Source of the DNA: Bacteroidaceae bacterium
GTDB lineage: Bacteria; Bacteroidota; Bacteroidia; Bacteroidales; Bacteroidaceae
DNA: 43,326 nt
Assembly: GCA_017645655.1 (NCBI GenBank)
Contig: JAGCNZ010000081.1
Coordinates: 1 to 43,326 of the forward strand
Direction: 5' to 3'
Shown: positions 33,347-40,809 of the stretch, in pieces
Numbering within the stretch: position 1 is the first letter of the stretch
Layout: each line of letters begins with the position of its first letter
Program-made: the position numbers and the translations under genes
The notes under the pieces: model-generated
The model's input: only the letters and a program-made list of their open reading frames with translations
Database searches by the model: none
What the model was told of the DNA's origin: nothing

Positions 33347-34486
33347 TTACTCTTCCGGGTACATGCTGTGGTAAGCGTCCTCGAGGAACTCAGCATCCTT
33401 TGTGTGCTGAATCCATACGTTCCGGATGCCGGGGAGCTCGAGCAAGCCTTGGGGATGGAGACCTGCCTTGACCACGATGGGGCTGTAGCCCTTGTGACTG
33501 AAGAACTCGAACCAGCTGTTGTCCTCCGATTCCTCGTCCTCTGCATCCCAGTATTCCTCGCCTTCGCCGGCCATGTCGTTGTGAGCGTGGTCGCCTGCAA
33601 TAGACATGAGAGCGTGCAGGTACACCTTACCTTCGGTAACGCCCTTCTCCTGCATACGGGCCAGAACGTCCTGCTTGTAGTTGTCAGGCATGTCGACTGT
33701 GCCTACGAAGTAATTGTTGCTGAACAACTGCAGCGCGTCTTCGAGCTGAGTGTAACGCACGTTGGCTTTGAACGTGTCGTAGGTGTCGGGGTTGCCATGC
33801 CCCATGAAAGCGACCGCGCCCTGCTCAGCCTCGTTGGCATAGATGGCGTTCAGTTGCTTGGCAACCTCGGGAACATCCACTTCGGGGTTGTTCAGAAGAG
33901 GCATGCCAAGGAAGATGGATTTGTTCTCCTCCAGCGATGCCAGGTAAGCGTCGTCCAGGTGAGCGCTGGCAATGTAACCGTTGTTCATGAACTTCTTCAC
34001 GCTGGCTACAACAGCGGCAAACTCCTCGCCGGGAATCACCTGCAGCGACTGCACGTAAATCTTGCTGTACTTAGCGGCACCGATGGCGTGCAGGAGATAG
34101 CGAGGTTCGTAGTAATTGCGTTTCACAAGGTTGCCGTTGTCGTCGGTATTCTCGCCCACGCTGGCACGGTTGATGCAGATGTCGCTCGAGAAGCTCACGT
34201 AGATGTCGGCCTCGGGGAACGCCTGCTGATAAGCCGCCTTAGTGATGTCGAAAGCCTTGAACGCGTTGTCCCAAGTGGAACCGAATGCGACAAGCAGCAC
34301 TGCAACGTCCTTGCCGGACTGTTTCTTCTGGTTTGCCACCATCTCGTCGTTGACGGTGTACTCCGACACAATGTTGTTGATGGTCGTCTTGTCGTCGTTG
34401 TCATCACTGTTGCTGCAGGATGTGAACACTGGAGCTGCCAGGGCAAATGCCATGGCGGCAATGATAAATGAACTAATCTTCTTCAT
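33347..34486 (-). CDS. cbiK: CbiK-like sirohydrochlorin cobaltochelatase, outer-membrane lipoprotein form
   Basis: A 379-residue chelatase with an N-terminal lipoprotein signal: MKKISSFIIAAMAFALAAP then FTSC with lipidated Cys24, followed by SNSDDNDD. Such an Asp-rich tail after the cysteine resembles the Bacteroidetes surface-export signal. The CbiK fold is clear: VLLVAFGSTWDNAF, the metal-ligand histidines H230 (FMGHGN) and H300 (GDHAHNDMAG), and KAGLHPQGLLELPGI. CbiK normally inserts cobalt into sirohydrochlorin in the cytoplasm; Desulfovibrio has a periplasmic CbiK. Here the start overlaps the end of a TonB-dependent receptor by 14 nt, suggesting a role in tetrapyrrole or metal handling at the envelope rather than, or besides, de novo synthesis. 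Confidence 0.9.
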   Translation of the reverse strand: MKKISSFIIAAMAFALAAPVFTSCSNSDDNDDKTTINNIVSEYTVNDEMVANQKKQSGKDVAVLLVAFGSTWDNAFKAFDITKAAYQQAFPEADIYVSFSSDICINRASVGENTDDNGNLVKRNYYEPRYLLHAIGAAKYSKIYVQSLQVIPGEEFAAVVASVKKFMNNGYIASAHLDDAYLASLEENKSIFLGMPLLNNPEVDVPEVAKQLNAIYANEAEQGAVAFMGHGNPDTYDTFKANVRYTQLEDALQLFSNNYFVGTVDMPDNYKQDVLARMQEKGVTEGKVYLHALMSIAGDHAHNDMAGEGEEYWDAEDEESEDNSWFEFFSHKGYSPIVVKAGLHPQGLLELPGIRNVWIQHTKDAEFLEDAYHSMYPEE

Positions 34487-36638
34487 CGTTAGATTTTAGT
34501 TTGGTTGTTGAAATATTGTTTTTAACTCTCTTTCCATAATTGAACTTAATGCAAAACGAACCGAACACCGTAGTGCCGGGCGTGTTGTTGCCAAGGTGAT
34601 AAGGGTGCATCGTGCGGTCTACGTAATTGAATATGTTGTCCACGCCAAGCTCCAACCTGTATGCCAGCATCCCCGCAGGCTTGCCAAAGTCGTGCGAAGT
34701 ATTGAGGCGCCAAATCTGGAACGGCTTGCCGTTACGGTTGTTCTGGTAGAAGCGTGTGCTGCTGCCGCGCGTCGTGAGGTTGATGCCAAGCTTGTAGAAC
34801 GAGCCGAACGCATGGCTGTACATGGCCGAAGCACTCCATTTGTGGTGAGCCGTCCCATCGATGGTGACAGACATCATGCGGTCTTTGCCGGCATCGTAAA
34901 GGTTCGCTTCAGTATTCAGCCAGCTGTACGCCGACGTGAACGTCAAGTCCCGGAAGACGCAGGACAGCGACACATCCACACCATACGTGCGGGCATCGTC
35001 CATATTCCTGTACATGCGAGCCTGCACATTGCTGCTGCCGTCACCGAGGTACGCAGTAGTAATCCCCGCGGGAATCGCCCCGACAGGCACGTTCACCAGC
35101 GCAATCATGTCGTCCAGCTTGTTCAGATAACCGCCGACGGAAGCCGTGAACCTCTTTCCGCGATACTCCAAACCCGTAGAATAGTAGTTGCTCCTCTGAG
35201 GGTCAAGCCCCGTGTTGCCTATGTTGAAGAACGTGCTGCTCCCCATCACGTGCAGGTAACGGTAATGCAGCTCCTTGACGGTAGGCGTCTTGAAACCCTG
35301 ACTCCATCCCAGCCTAAAGCGAAAGTCGCCGGCGGAGAACATCGCGCTCACCTTCGGCGTCAGCCTGACGCCAAAGTTCCGGTTGCCAACCAAGCGCAGC
35401 CCGGCAGTCAGGTTGAACCACTTCAGCAGGTCGAACTCGTCTTGCACATAGAGAGCAGATGTCCAGTCGCTCGCCGTTCCACCCTCCGTGCGGTCGGGTG
35501 CGTTCAGATAATCATACCTGTATTCAGCGCCGGCATGCAGCGTGTTCTCATACGGCAAGTAGAGGATGCCCTTCAGCTGCGTCATGAAACGTTGCTGGTC
35601 GCTCTGCAATTTGCTTTGCCCAGGCAGGTATGGCACGGAGTACCACTCGCCGTCGAGGTCGCCGTACCCTTCTCCTTCCAGCAATATGTACTCGTAAGTT
35701 CGGGCAGTATAGTCATAGGAATAGGCATGTTTGTTCCAGTCGGCATCAAGCGAGACGCTGTTCCTCTTCTCCTTTCCCCAGTTCCATTTGCCGCCCAAGG
35801 ACGCCGAGGCATTGTTGTAGCGCAGGTCGTATGTATAGACATCGCAGCTTGGATGATTGCCGTTGCGTGGCCGCATGATGTTCTTCTTGTAGTACGACCC
35901 GTCGGCATAAAGTTCGACGTCACGTGTCGGACGATACGTCAACCGCTGTGCTAACTGCCAGTTACGGAACTCGTTCACTGTCTTGTTCTTGCTGTCGGTG
36001 AGTACCATCCCCTCGGCAAACTCTTCTGCCGTGTTCTGCCAGCCGTCGTTGCGCTGCATTTGGAAATTGGTCTGGCTGCCGAACTTGCCTATGTTGAAGG
36101 CAATCGTGTTGTGCTGTCGCAGGTCGTTATGCATGCCGTAACGAGTCGTGTTGTCAGCGTAAACGCCTGCCTCAGGGTGTTTCTTCGTGATGATATTGAT
36201 GACGCCTGCCATCGCGTCGCTGCCATAGAGAGCACTTTGCGCGCCTTTCACTATTTCTATTCGCTCGATGTTTTGTGGGTCAATCAGACCCAAGTCGTTC
36301 TCACCGCCCACGTCTCCATGCAAGCGTTTGCCGTCCACCAACACCAGGATGTACGAGTTGCCAAGTCCGCCAAGCTGCATCTGGCTGCCCATGTCGCCTT
36401 CGTTGAATGCGAACGACGCTGTCAGCGAACCCAATATCTCCTCGATGCTCTTGCCGCCAAAGCTGTCCAGCATCTTTCTGTTGATGACTTCCGTTTGCAC
36501 GGGAACGTCTTTCAGCGTGTGCTGTGTCCCGGTGGCGGTAACGACGATTTCCTTCATTGCTGTCTCCTTCTCCTCGTTTTGTGCGAGAAGCAGCAATGGG
36601 AAGCACGTTAATATAATATATAATGTATGGCGCGTCAT
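34473..36638 (-). CDS. TonB-dependent receptor, corrinoid/tetrapyrrole type
   Basis: A 721-residue outer-membrane receptor. Signal peptide 1-19, a TonB-box-like MKEIVVTATGT, a plug domain at about 40-150 (LVLVDGKRLHG, IERIEIVKGAQSALYGSDA, GVINIITKK), then a 22-stranded-type beta barrel ending in an amphipathic strand KFNYGKRV. It starts one base after the stop of the first receptor and overlaps cbiK by 14 nt, so all three are one translation-coupled unit behind the cobalamin riboswitch. It lacks the N-terminal carboxypeptidase-like domain of SusC proteins, like BtuB. Its ligand could be cobalamin, a corrinoid precursor, or the tetrapyrrole handled by the CbiK lipoprotein. Confidence 0.88.
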   Translation of the reverse strand: MTRHTLYIILTCFPLLLLAQNEEKETAMKEIVVTATGTQHTLKDVPVQTEVINRKMLDSFGGKSIEEILGSLTASFAFNEGDMGSQMQLGGLGNSYILVLVDGKRLHGDVGGENDLGLIDPQNIERIEIVKGAQSALYGSDAMAGVINIITKKHPEAGVYADNTTRYGMHNDLRQHNTIAFNIGKFGSQTNFQMQRNDGWQNTAEEFAEGMVLTDSKNKTVNEFRNWQLAQRLTYRPTRDVELYADGSYYKKNIMRPRNGNHPSCDVYTYDLRYNNASASLGGKWNWGKEKRNSVSLDADWNKHAYSYDYTARTYEYILLEGEGYGDLDGEWYSVPYLPGQSKLQSDQQRFMTQLKGILYLPYENTLHAGAEYRYDYLNAPDRTEGGTASDWTSALYVQDEFDLLKWFNLTAGLRLVGNRNFGVRLTPKVSAMFSAGDFRFRLGWSQGFKTPTVKELHYRYLHVMGSSTFFNIGNTGLDPQRSNYYSTGLEYRGKRFTASVGGYLNKLDDMIALVNVPVGAIPAGITTAYLGDGSSNVQARMYRNMDDARTYGVDVSLSCVFRDLTFTSAYSWLNTEANLYDAGKDRMMSVTIDGTAHHKWSASAMYSHAFGSFYKLGINLTTRGSSTRFYQNNRNGKPFQIWRLNTSHDFGKPAGMLAYRLELGVDNIFNYVDRTMHPYHLGNNTPGTTVFGSFCIKFNYGKRVKNNISTTKLKSNDEED

Positions 36639-36639
36639 G

Positions 36640-38721
36640 CTATTTTACGTGTACGGCAAACGAGGCGAAGACGCATCTTCCGGGATGCAGGGTAGAGAAG
36701 TTGCTGTTCCAGGGACGTGTGTCGCGCTTGTTGAAGATGTTCTCGATGCCGATGCCGGGCATCAACTGAACTTTCTTCAGGTAGAATGTATGTGTGGTAT
36801 GGAGGTCGAATTGGGTGTAGCCGGGTGCATATCCGTAGCTTGTGCTCCATCTTTGACCTTGCAGATGGCCGTTAATGTCGATGTTGAGGCGATAGTTTCT
36901 CCATGTATGTTCCCATCCCGCAAACACTCGTCCCGTGTGTCTGATGCTTTTGTCGGTCGGTTCCGTCGTGGTCTCATACTGCTGGGTCTGGGTGTTTAGC
37001 TCTATTGTTTTTGCTTCTGTATCTGTGAAGGTATAGGCTCCACCCAGGCGTATGTTAAGTGGCAGATAGAATGTGGCACCCAGGTGGAGTCCCTTAACCT
37101 TCGCTTTATCTATGTTATCTCGTTGTTGATACTTGGTTGCGGTAGGATACTTCGTGTCCAGGCCTGATTCGGCAATCTCGTCGTCGGTGAGTACGCGATA
37201 GGATATCATGTCTCGCACGTCGTTGAAGAAGCCGCCGAGCTTCAGGCTTAGCCAGTTGTTGTTGTATTCTGCGCTGACGTTGTAGTAGTTGCTTTTCTCC
37301 GGTTTCAGCTCTTGATTGCCGATGGTGACGTTCTTCGTCTCGTCGTTCTCGTAGTGCATCTGCAGCAGGGTAGGAGTGCGATAGCCGGTGCTGTAGCCTG
37401 CGCGGAAGCGGAACTTGCCTGGCGCATACATCAGTGCGACGCTTGGTGTGGCGTAACTGCCAAAGTAGCGATTGTAGATGTAGCGCACGCCGAGGACGCC
37501 TTGAAGGTTCTTGCAGAGTTGCATCTCGTCTTGTGCGAACAGAGATAGTGTGTACATGGTGCGGAAGTCGAAGTTGTAGCTTTTGTACGTTTCGTGGACG
37601 TATTCTGCTCCTGCCGAGAGTTTGTTCCAGGTGCCGAGTCGGAAGATGCCTTTCAGCGTGCCGTTGTAGTAGTGTGTTTTCTTGGTGAGTTGTGTGCCGC
37701 CGGGGCGGAAGGTGTCGAACGAGTCGCGCCTGCTTATCAGATTGTCGCTGTAGAAGTCGGCTTCGAGGTAGGTCTTGCTGCTGATTTTCCATGTGGCTCC
37801 TGCTCCGTACATATAGTCGCGGTGGTGCAGGTCGTAGGTGTAGGCGGCGGTTTCCGTGTAGACTGTTTCGCCTTTCTTGGTGGAGCCTTTGTAGTAGCGA
37901 GCCGTCTGCGGACGGTCTGTATGGTAGTCATAGAAGCTTCCTTTCAGGTATAGTGTCACGCCGTGGCCTGCGTCCCAGGTGAACCTCTGGTTGAGCTGGT
38001 TGCTGTGGAACCCTTGGCTCATGACTCTGCCGGTGGGCATGAGCTTGCCCGTCACTTCCTCCGTCTTGTTCACCTGCCAGTTGCCAGCCTGTTTGTGCTG
38101 GAAGGCGGAGCTGCTGCTGAAGCGTCCCTTTTGCGCATTCACCGCGATGGATTCGGTGAGGCGGCCTTTGCTGGTGTACGACGTCGTGTTGTTGATGTCC
38201 ACTTCAGGCTCGTCGTGTTTCTCTGCGGAGGGTGCTGTGGTGGATGGTGCAGTCGTGATGATATTGATGACGCCGCCTATTGCCTCGCTGCCGTAGAGCG
38301 CCGAGCTGGCTCCGGATAGCACTTCTATTCGCTTCACGTTGGCCATGTTGATGCGTGTGTAGCGGTCGTCGCCCGTCAGTCGCTTGCCGTTCTCCAGGAT
38401 GAGTATATAGTCCTCGCCCAGTCCGTTCAGCATCATCGTCGAGCCCATACCATTGGTCATCATGGTGACGCTTGATGTGAGGCGAGTCAGCGCGTCCTCA
38501 AGGCTTGTGACGTGCATCCTTTGTAGTTCCTCGGAGGTTATGACCTGGACGGGTACTGCGGTGTTTTGAGCTTTGTTGTGCGTGCCGGTGCCGGTCACGA
38601 CGACCTGTGTCAGCTCGGTGTTGCGCATAGTGCTGTCTGCTGCTGCCTTCTGGGCAAAAGCGGTGATGGGACACAGCAAGCCCGTCAACAGGGCAAGCAG
38701 CACCCGATGGGAATGTTGCAT
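36640..38721 (-). CDS. btuB: TonB-dependent receptor, BtuB-like
   Basis: A 693-residue receptor. Start at 38721 (MQHSHRVLLALLTGLLCPITAFAQ) gives the best signal peptide; in-frame ATGs at 38745 and 38754 are possible. TonB-box-like LTQVVVTGTGT, plug domain with VPVQVITSEELQRM, LILENGKRLTGDD, VKRIEVLSGASSALYGSEA and GVINIITTA, then the barrel, ending CVFASFAVHVK. The cobalamin riboswitch in its leader argues that the ligand is cobalamin or another corrinoid. It resembles the second receptor in length and layout, but the sequences differ enough that they are old paralogues. Confidence 0.9.
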   Translation of the reverse strand: MQHSHRVLLALLTGLLCPITAFAQKAAADSTMRNTELTQVVVTGTGTHNKAQNTAVPVQVITSEELQRMHVTSLEDALTRLTSSVTMMTNGMGSTMMLNGLGEDYILILENGKRLTGDDRYTRINMANVKRIEVLSGASSALYGSEAIGGVINIITTAPSTTAPSAEKHDEPEVDINNTTSYTSKGRLTESIAVNAQKGRFSSSSAFQHKQAGNWQVNKTEEVTGKLMPTGRVMSQGFHSNQLNQRFTWDAGHGVTLYLKGSFYDYHTDRPQTARYYKGSTKKGETVYTETAAYTYDLHHRDYMYGAGATWKISSKTYLEADFYSDNLISRRDSFDTFRPGGTQLTKKTHYYNGTLKGIFRLGTWNKLSAGAEYVHETYKSYNFDFRTMYTLSLFAQDEMQLCKNLQGVLGVRYIYNRYFGSYATPSVALMYAPGKFRFRAGYSTGYRTPTLLQMHYENDETKNVTIGNQELKPEKSNYYNVSAEYNNNWLSLKLGGFFNDVRDMISYRVLTDDEIAESGLDTKYPTATKYQQRDNIDKAKVKGLHLGATFYLPLNIRLGGAYTFTDTEAKTIELNTQTQQYETTTEPTDKSIRHTGRVFAGWEHTWRNYRLNIDINGHLQGQRWSTSYGYAPGYTQFDLHTTHTFYLKKVQLMPGIGIENIFNKRDTRPWNSNFSTLHPGRCVFASFAVHVK

Positions 38722-38789
38722 GATGTGTAAGTTTTTTAGAGTCATGTCCGCCATAATCCCGCAGCAGAACTGGTGTTATTTAGTTTCGC

Positions 38790-38963
38790 ATTCAGGCAGG
38801 TTTCCTGACTTTGCCCCCGAACATGCACCTTCCCATCGGTTTAGCAACCCGACAGTGGCTTTCTCGGCATGTGCGATAATGGGCATCTACAGTAGCGGGT
38901 ACTGTTCCGGATTCACACCGGATTCCCTCTCTGCCAATGGTTGCAGACCAATGGCATCACCTT
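38790..38963 (-). ncRNA. Cobalamin (AdoCbl-type) riboswitch
   Basis: On the minus strand the leader carries the B12-riboswitch landmarks in order: AAGGTGATGCC, a hairpin (TGCCATTGG/CCATTGGCA), AGAGGGAATCCGGTGTGAA, CAGTACCCGCTACTGT, AGCCACTG, GGGAAGG, and the B12 box AGTCAGGAAACCTGCCTG (38793-38810). It ends about 70 nt before the btuB start, so it can control translation or early termination of the receptor-cbiK operon, and probably cbiA onward by read-through. It is the only such element seen in the window. Confidence 0.96.
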
Positions 38964-38972
38964 AAATGCGCT

Positions 38973-39004
38973 GCAAAATTACACATTATTTATAATATAA
39001 GCAA
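38973..39004 (-). promoter_or_regulatory. Promoter of the riboswitch-btuB operon
   Basis: On the minus strand TTG (39002-39004), 20 nt, then TAATTTTGC (38973-38981) fits the Bacteroidetes promoter. Transcription would start just before the riboswitch, near 38967. Confidence 0.75.
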
Positions 39005-39060
39005 GGATTTCACTCAAAAAAAGAGTGATAAAGTGCGGTATGCTCTGTGTCTGGATTTCT

Positions 39061-39209
39061 AACGCGGCACAGGGGGATTGAAAACGCGGCACGTGATAAA
39101 TGAAATTAACCCACGTTATATTTTAATTTTAACACGTGATAAATTCATTTTACCCATGTTAGAATTTCAATTAACCCACGTGACGTTTTGAACTGCCCCG
39201 CGTGGCGTT
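39061..39209 (-). repeat. CACGTG array element, copy E
   Basis: Boxes at 39068 (CACAGG), 39090 (CACGTG), 39112 (CACGTT), 39133 (CACGTG), 39155 (CATGTT), 39177 (CACGTG) and 39199 (CGCGTG). Steps are 22, 22, 21, 22, 22, 22. The 15-bp spacer reads TTAAAATTAAAATAT on the minus strand. Both ends keep the inverted AACGC(C/G)... edges. More decayed than the other copies. It begins 8 bp after the purF stop and lies upstream of the btuB promoter. Confidence 0.85.
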
Positions 39210-39217
39210 TGGAAATC

Positions 39218-40645
39218 TCACTTGTTTTCTTCCTCGAGGGAATAGAAGGAACTGCCGTCGAAACAGTGCGTGCAGATACGTTCCTTCGGCAGACCGATGG
39301 CCTTGACGAGTGTCTCGAGCTTCGAGAAGCGCAGGGAGTCGAGGTTCAGGCGGCGGGCTATCTCATCGACCATGCGTTTGTACTCGGGGCTGTCAGTACG
39401 GGTGTAGGCTTCGAGGTTCTTGTTGTCGTCGCCCTCGAAGTCTTTGATGATGCGGCGGGTGAGCAGTTCCAAATCGCTCTTGCTCGCGCTGTAGTTGACG
39501 AAGGGACAGCTGTAAACAAGCGGCGGACAACCTATTCGCATGTGAACCTCCTTGGCGCCGAGGTCGTGGAGCACTTTCGTGTTGTCCCTCAACTGCGTGC
39601 CTCTCACGATACTATCATCGCAGAAGAGCACGCGTTTGCCTTCCAGGACGTCCTTGTTGGCGATGAGCTTCATCTTGGCAACAAGGTTTCGCATCTCCTG
39701 ATTGCTGGGCGTAAAGGAGCGCGGCCAAGTGGGTGTGTACTTACTTATAGCGCGCATATAGGGACAGCCGTGCCCCTGAGCATAGCCCACAGCCATGCCT
39801 ACGCCGCTGTCCGGAATGCCGCAAGCGCAATCCACCTCTGTCTGGTCTTCCTTTCCCATTACCCGTCCGCATTCGTTTCGCACCATTTCCGTGTTCCTGC
39901 CCTCATAGTTGCTGGTAGGGAAACCGTAGTAAACCCACAGGAATGAGCAGATTTGCATACGAGGATTGGGCTTCCTGATAACCGTCATCTCGTCCGAAGT
40001 GATGCGTACAATCTCGCCGGGACCGACGAAATAACTGGTCTCGAAGCCCAGATTGGGGAAGGCCGACGTCTCGCTCGTCACGGCAAGCGCCCCTTCTTTC
40101 TTGCCCACCACGATTGGCGTCCTGCCCCACGAGTCGCGCGCAGCAATGATGCCGTTCTCGGTGAGGAGCAGCATGGAGCACGAGCCCTTGATGTGCTTGA
40201 AGACAATCTCAATGCCGTCCACGAAGTCCTTACCTTTTATAATAAGCAGGGCGACGAGTTCCGTCGGGTTGATTTTGCCGCTGCTGAACTCGCTGAGGTG
40301 TCCTCCTTCGTCGAGCAACTGCTGTGCCAAGTCCTCCTGATTCGTTATCTTCGCCACGGTGACGAGTGCGAAGCGACCCAAATGACTGTTCATAAGCATC
40401 GGTTGAGCATCGGTATCGCTGATGACGCCAATGCCCGAGCGACCCACAAACTTGTCGAGCTCGGGCTCGAAACGCGAGCGGAAGTAGGTGTTCTCGAGGT
40501 TGTGTATGCTCCTTAGGAACTCGCCTGAATCGCTTAGAGTGGCCATGCCGCCACGCTTCGTGCCAAGATGTGATTGATAGTCTGTGCCGTAAAAAAGGTC
40601 AGCAGTGCACTTCTGCTTCTGTACCGTACCGAAGAATCCACCCAT
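39218..40645 (-). CDS. PurF-like amidophosphoribosyltransferase lacking the N-terminal cysteine
   Basis: A 475-residue protein with the two PurF domains. The N-terminal Ntn-hydrolase-like domain starts MGGFFGTVQKQKC, whereas active PurF starts MCGI/MCG with the glutaminase nucleophile directly after Met. The first cysteine here is at residue 13. Downstream motifs are retained: RGGMATL, HNLEN, RDSWGRTPIVVG. The PRPP loop is intact (VLFCDDSIVRGTQLRD), and iron-sulfur-type cysteines occur (GCPPLVYSCPF and RICTHCFDGS). It may use free ammonia, or be a regulatory or differently acting paralogue. I recall similar MGGFFG-type paralogues in Bacteroidetes. Start chosen at the first ATG after the promoter leader. 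Confidence 0.88.
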   Translation of the reverse strand: MGGFFGTVQKQKCTADLFYGTDYQSHLGTKRGGMATLSDSGEFLRSIHNLENTYFRSRFEPELDKFVGRSGIGVISDTDAQPMLMNSHLGRFALVTVAKITNQEDLAQQLLDEGGHLSEFSSGKINPTELVALLIIKGKDFVDGIEIVFKHIKGSCSMLLLTENGIIAARDSWGRTPIVVGKKEGALAVTSETSAFPNLGFETSYFVGPGEIVRITSDEMTVIRKPNPRMQICSFLWVYYGFPTSNYEGRNTEMVRNECGRVMGKEDQTEVDCACGIPDSGVGMAVGYAQGHGCPYMRAISKYTPTWPRSFTPSNQEMRNLVAKMKLIANKDVLEGKRVLFCDDSIVRGTQLRDNTKVLHDLGAKEVHMRIGCPPLVYSCPFVNYSASKSDLELLTRRIIKDFEGDDNKNLEAYTRTDSPEYKRMVDEIARRLNLDSLRFSKLETLVKAIGLPKERICTHCFDGSSFYSLEEENK

Positions 40646-40722
40646 TCTTTTCTAAATTAAGAGTTAAGAATGAAGAGTGAAGAATGAGAGTTACCTCACT
40701 CTTGCCCATCATTTTTTCGAGT

Positions 40723-40754
40723 GCAAAAGTACTGCGTTTCCTGCTTTTCTGCAA
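40723..40754 (-). promoter_or_regulatory. Promoter of the purF-like gene
   Basis: On the minus strand TTG (40752-40754), 20 nt, then TACTTTTGC (40723-40731). The leader of about 70 nt contains tandem AAGAATG/AAGAGTG-like words (40655-40690) of unknown meaning. Confidence 0.65.
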
Positions 40755-40809
40755 GAAATCTTTGCCCTTTTTTCTTGATATAAAGCAAAAAAGTTTTAAG
40801 GCGGCTTGG

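Noticed and set aside
34596-35954. 452-codon open frame antisense to the second TonB-dependent receptor
   Set aside because: Shadow of the receptor gene; no promoter and no domain.
39011-39027. Hairpin CACTC-A7-GAGTG as purF terminator
   Set aside because: Only 5 bp, loop of A's, no T tract after it on the minus strand, and it lies in the btuB promoter's upstream region.
40737-40758. Hairpin downstream of nothing and upstream of the purF-like promoter
   Set aside because: Stem of 8 bp with a G-U pair overlapping the -33 region; no gene ends there on that strand.
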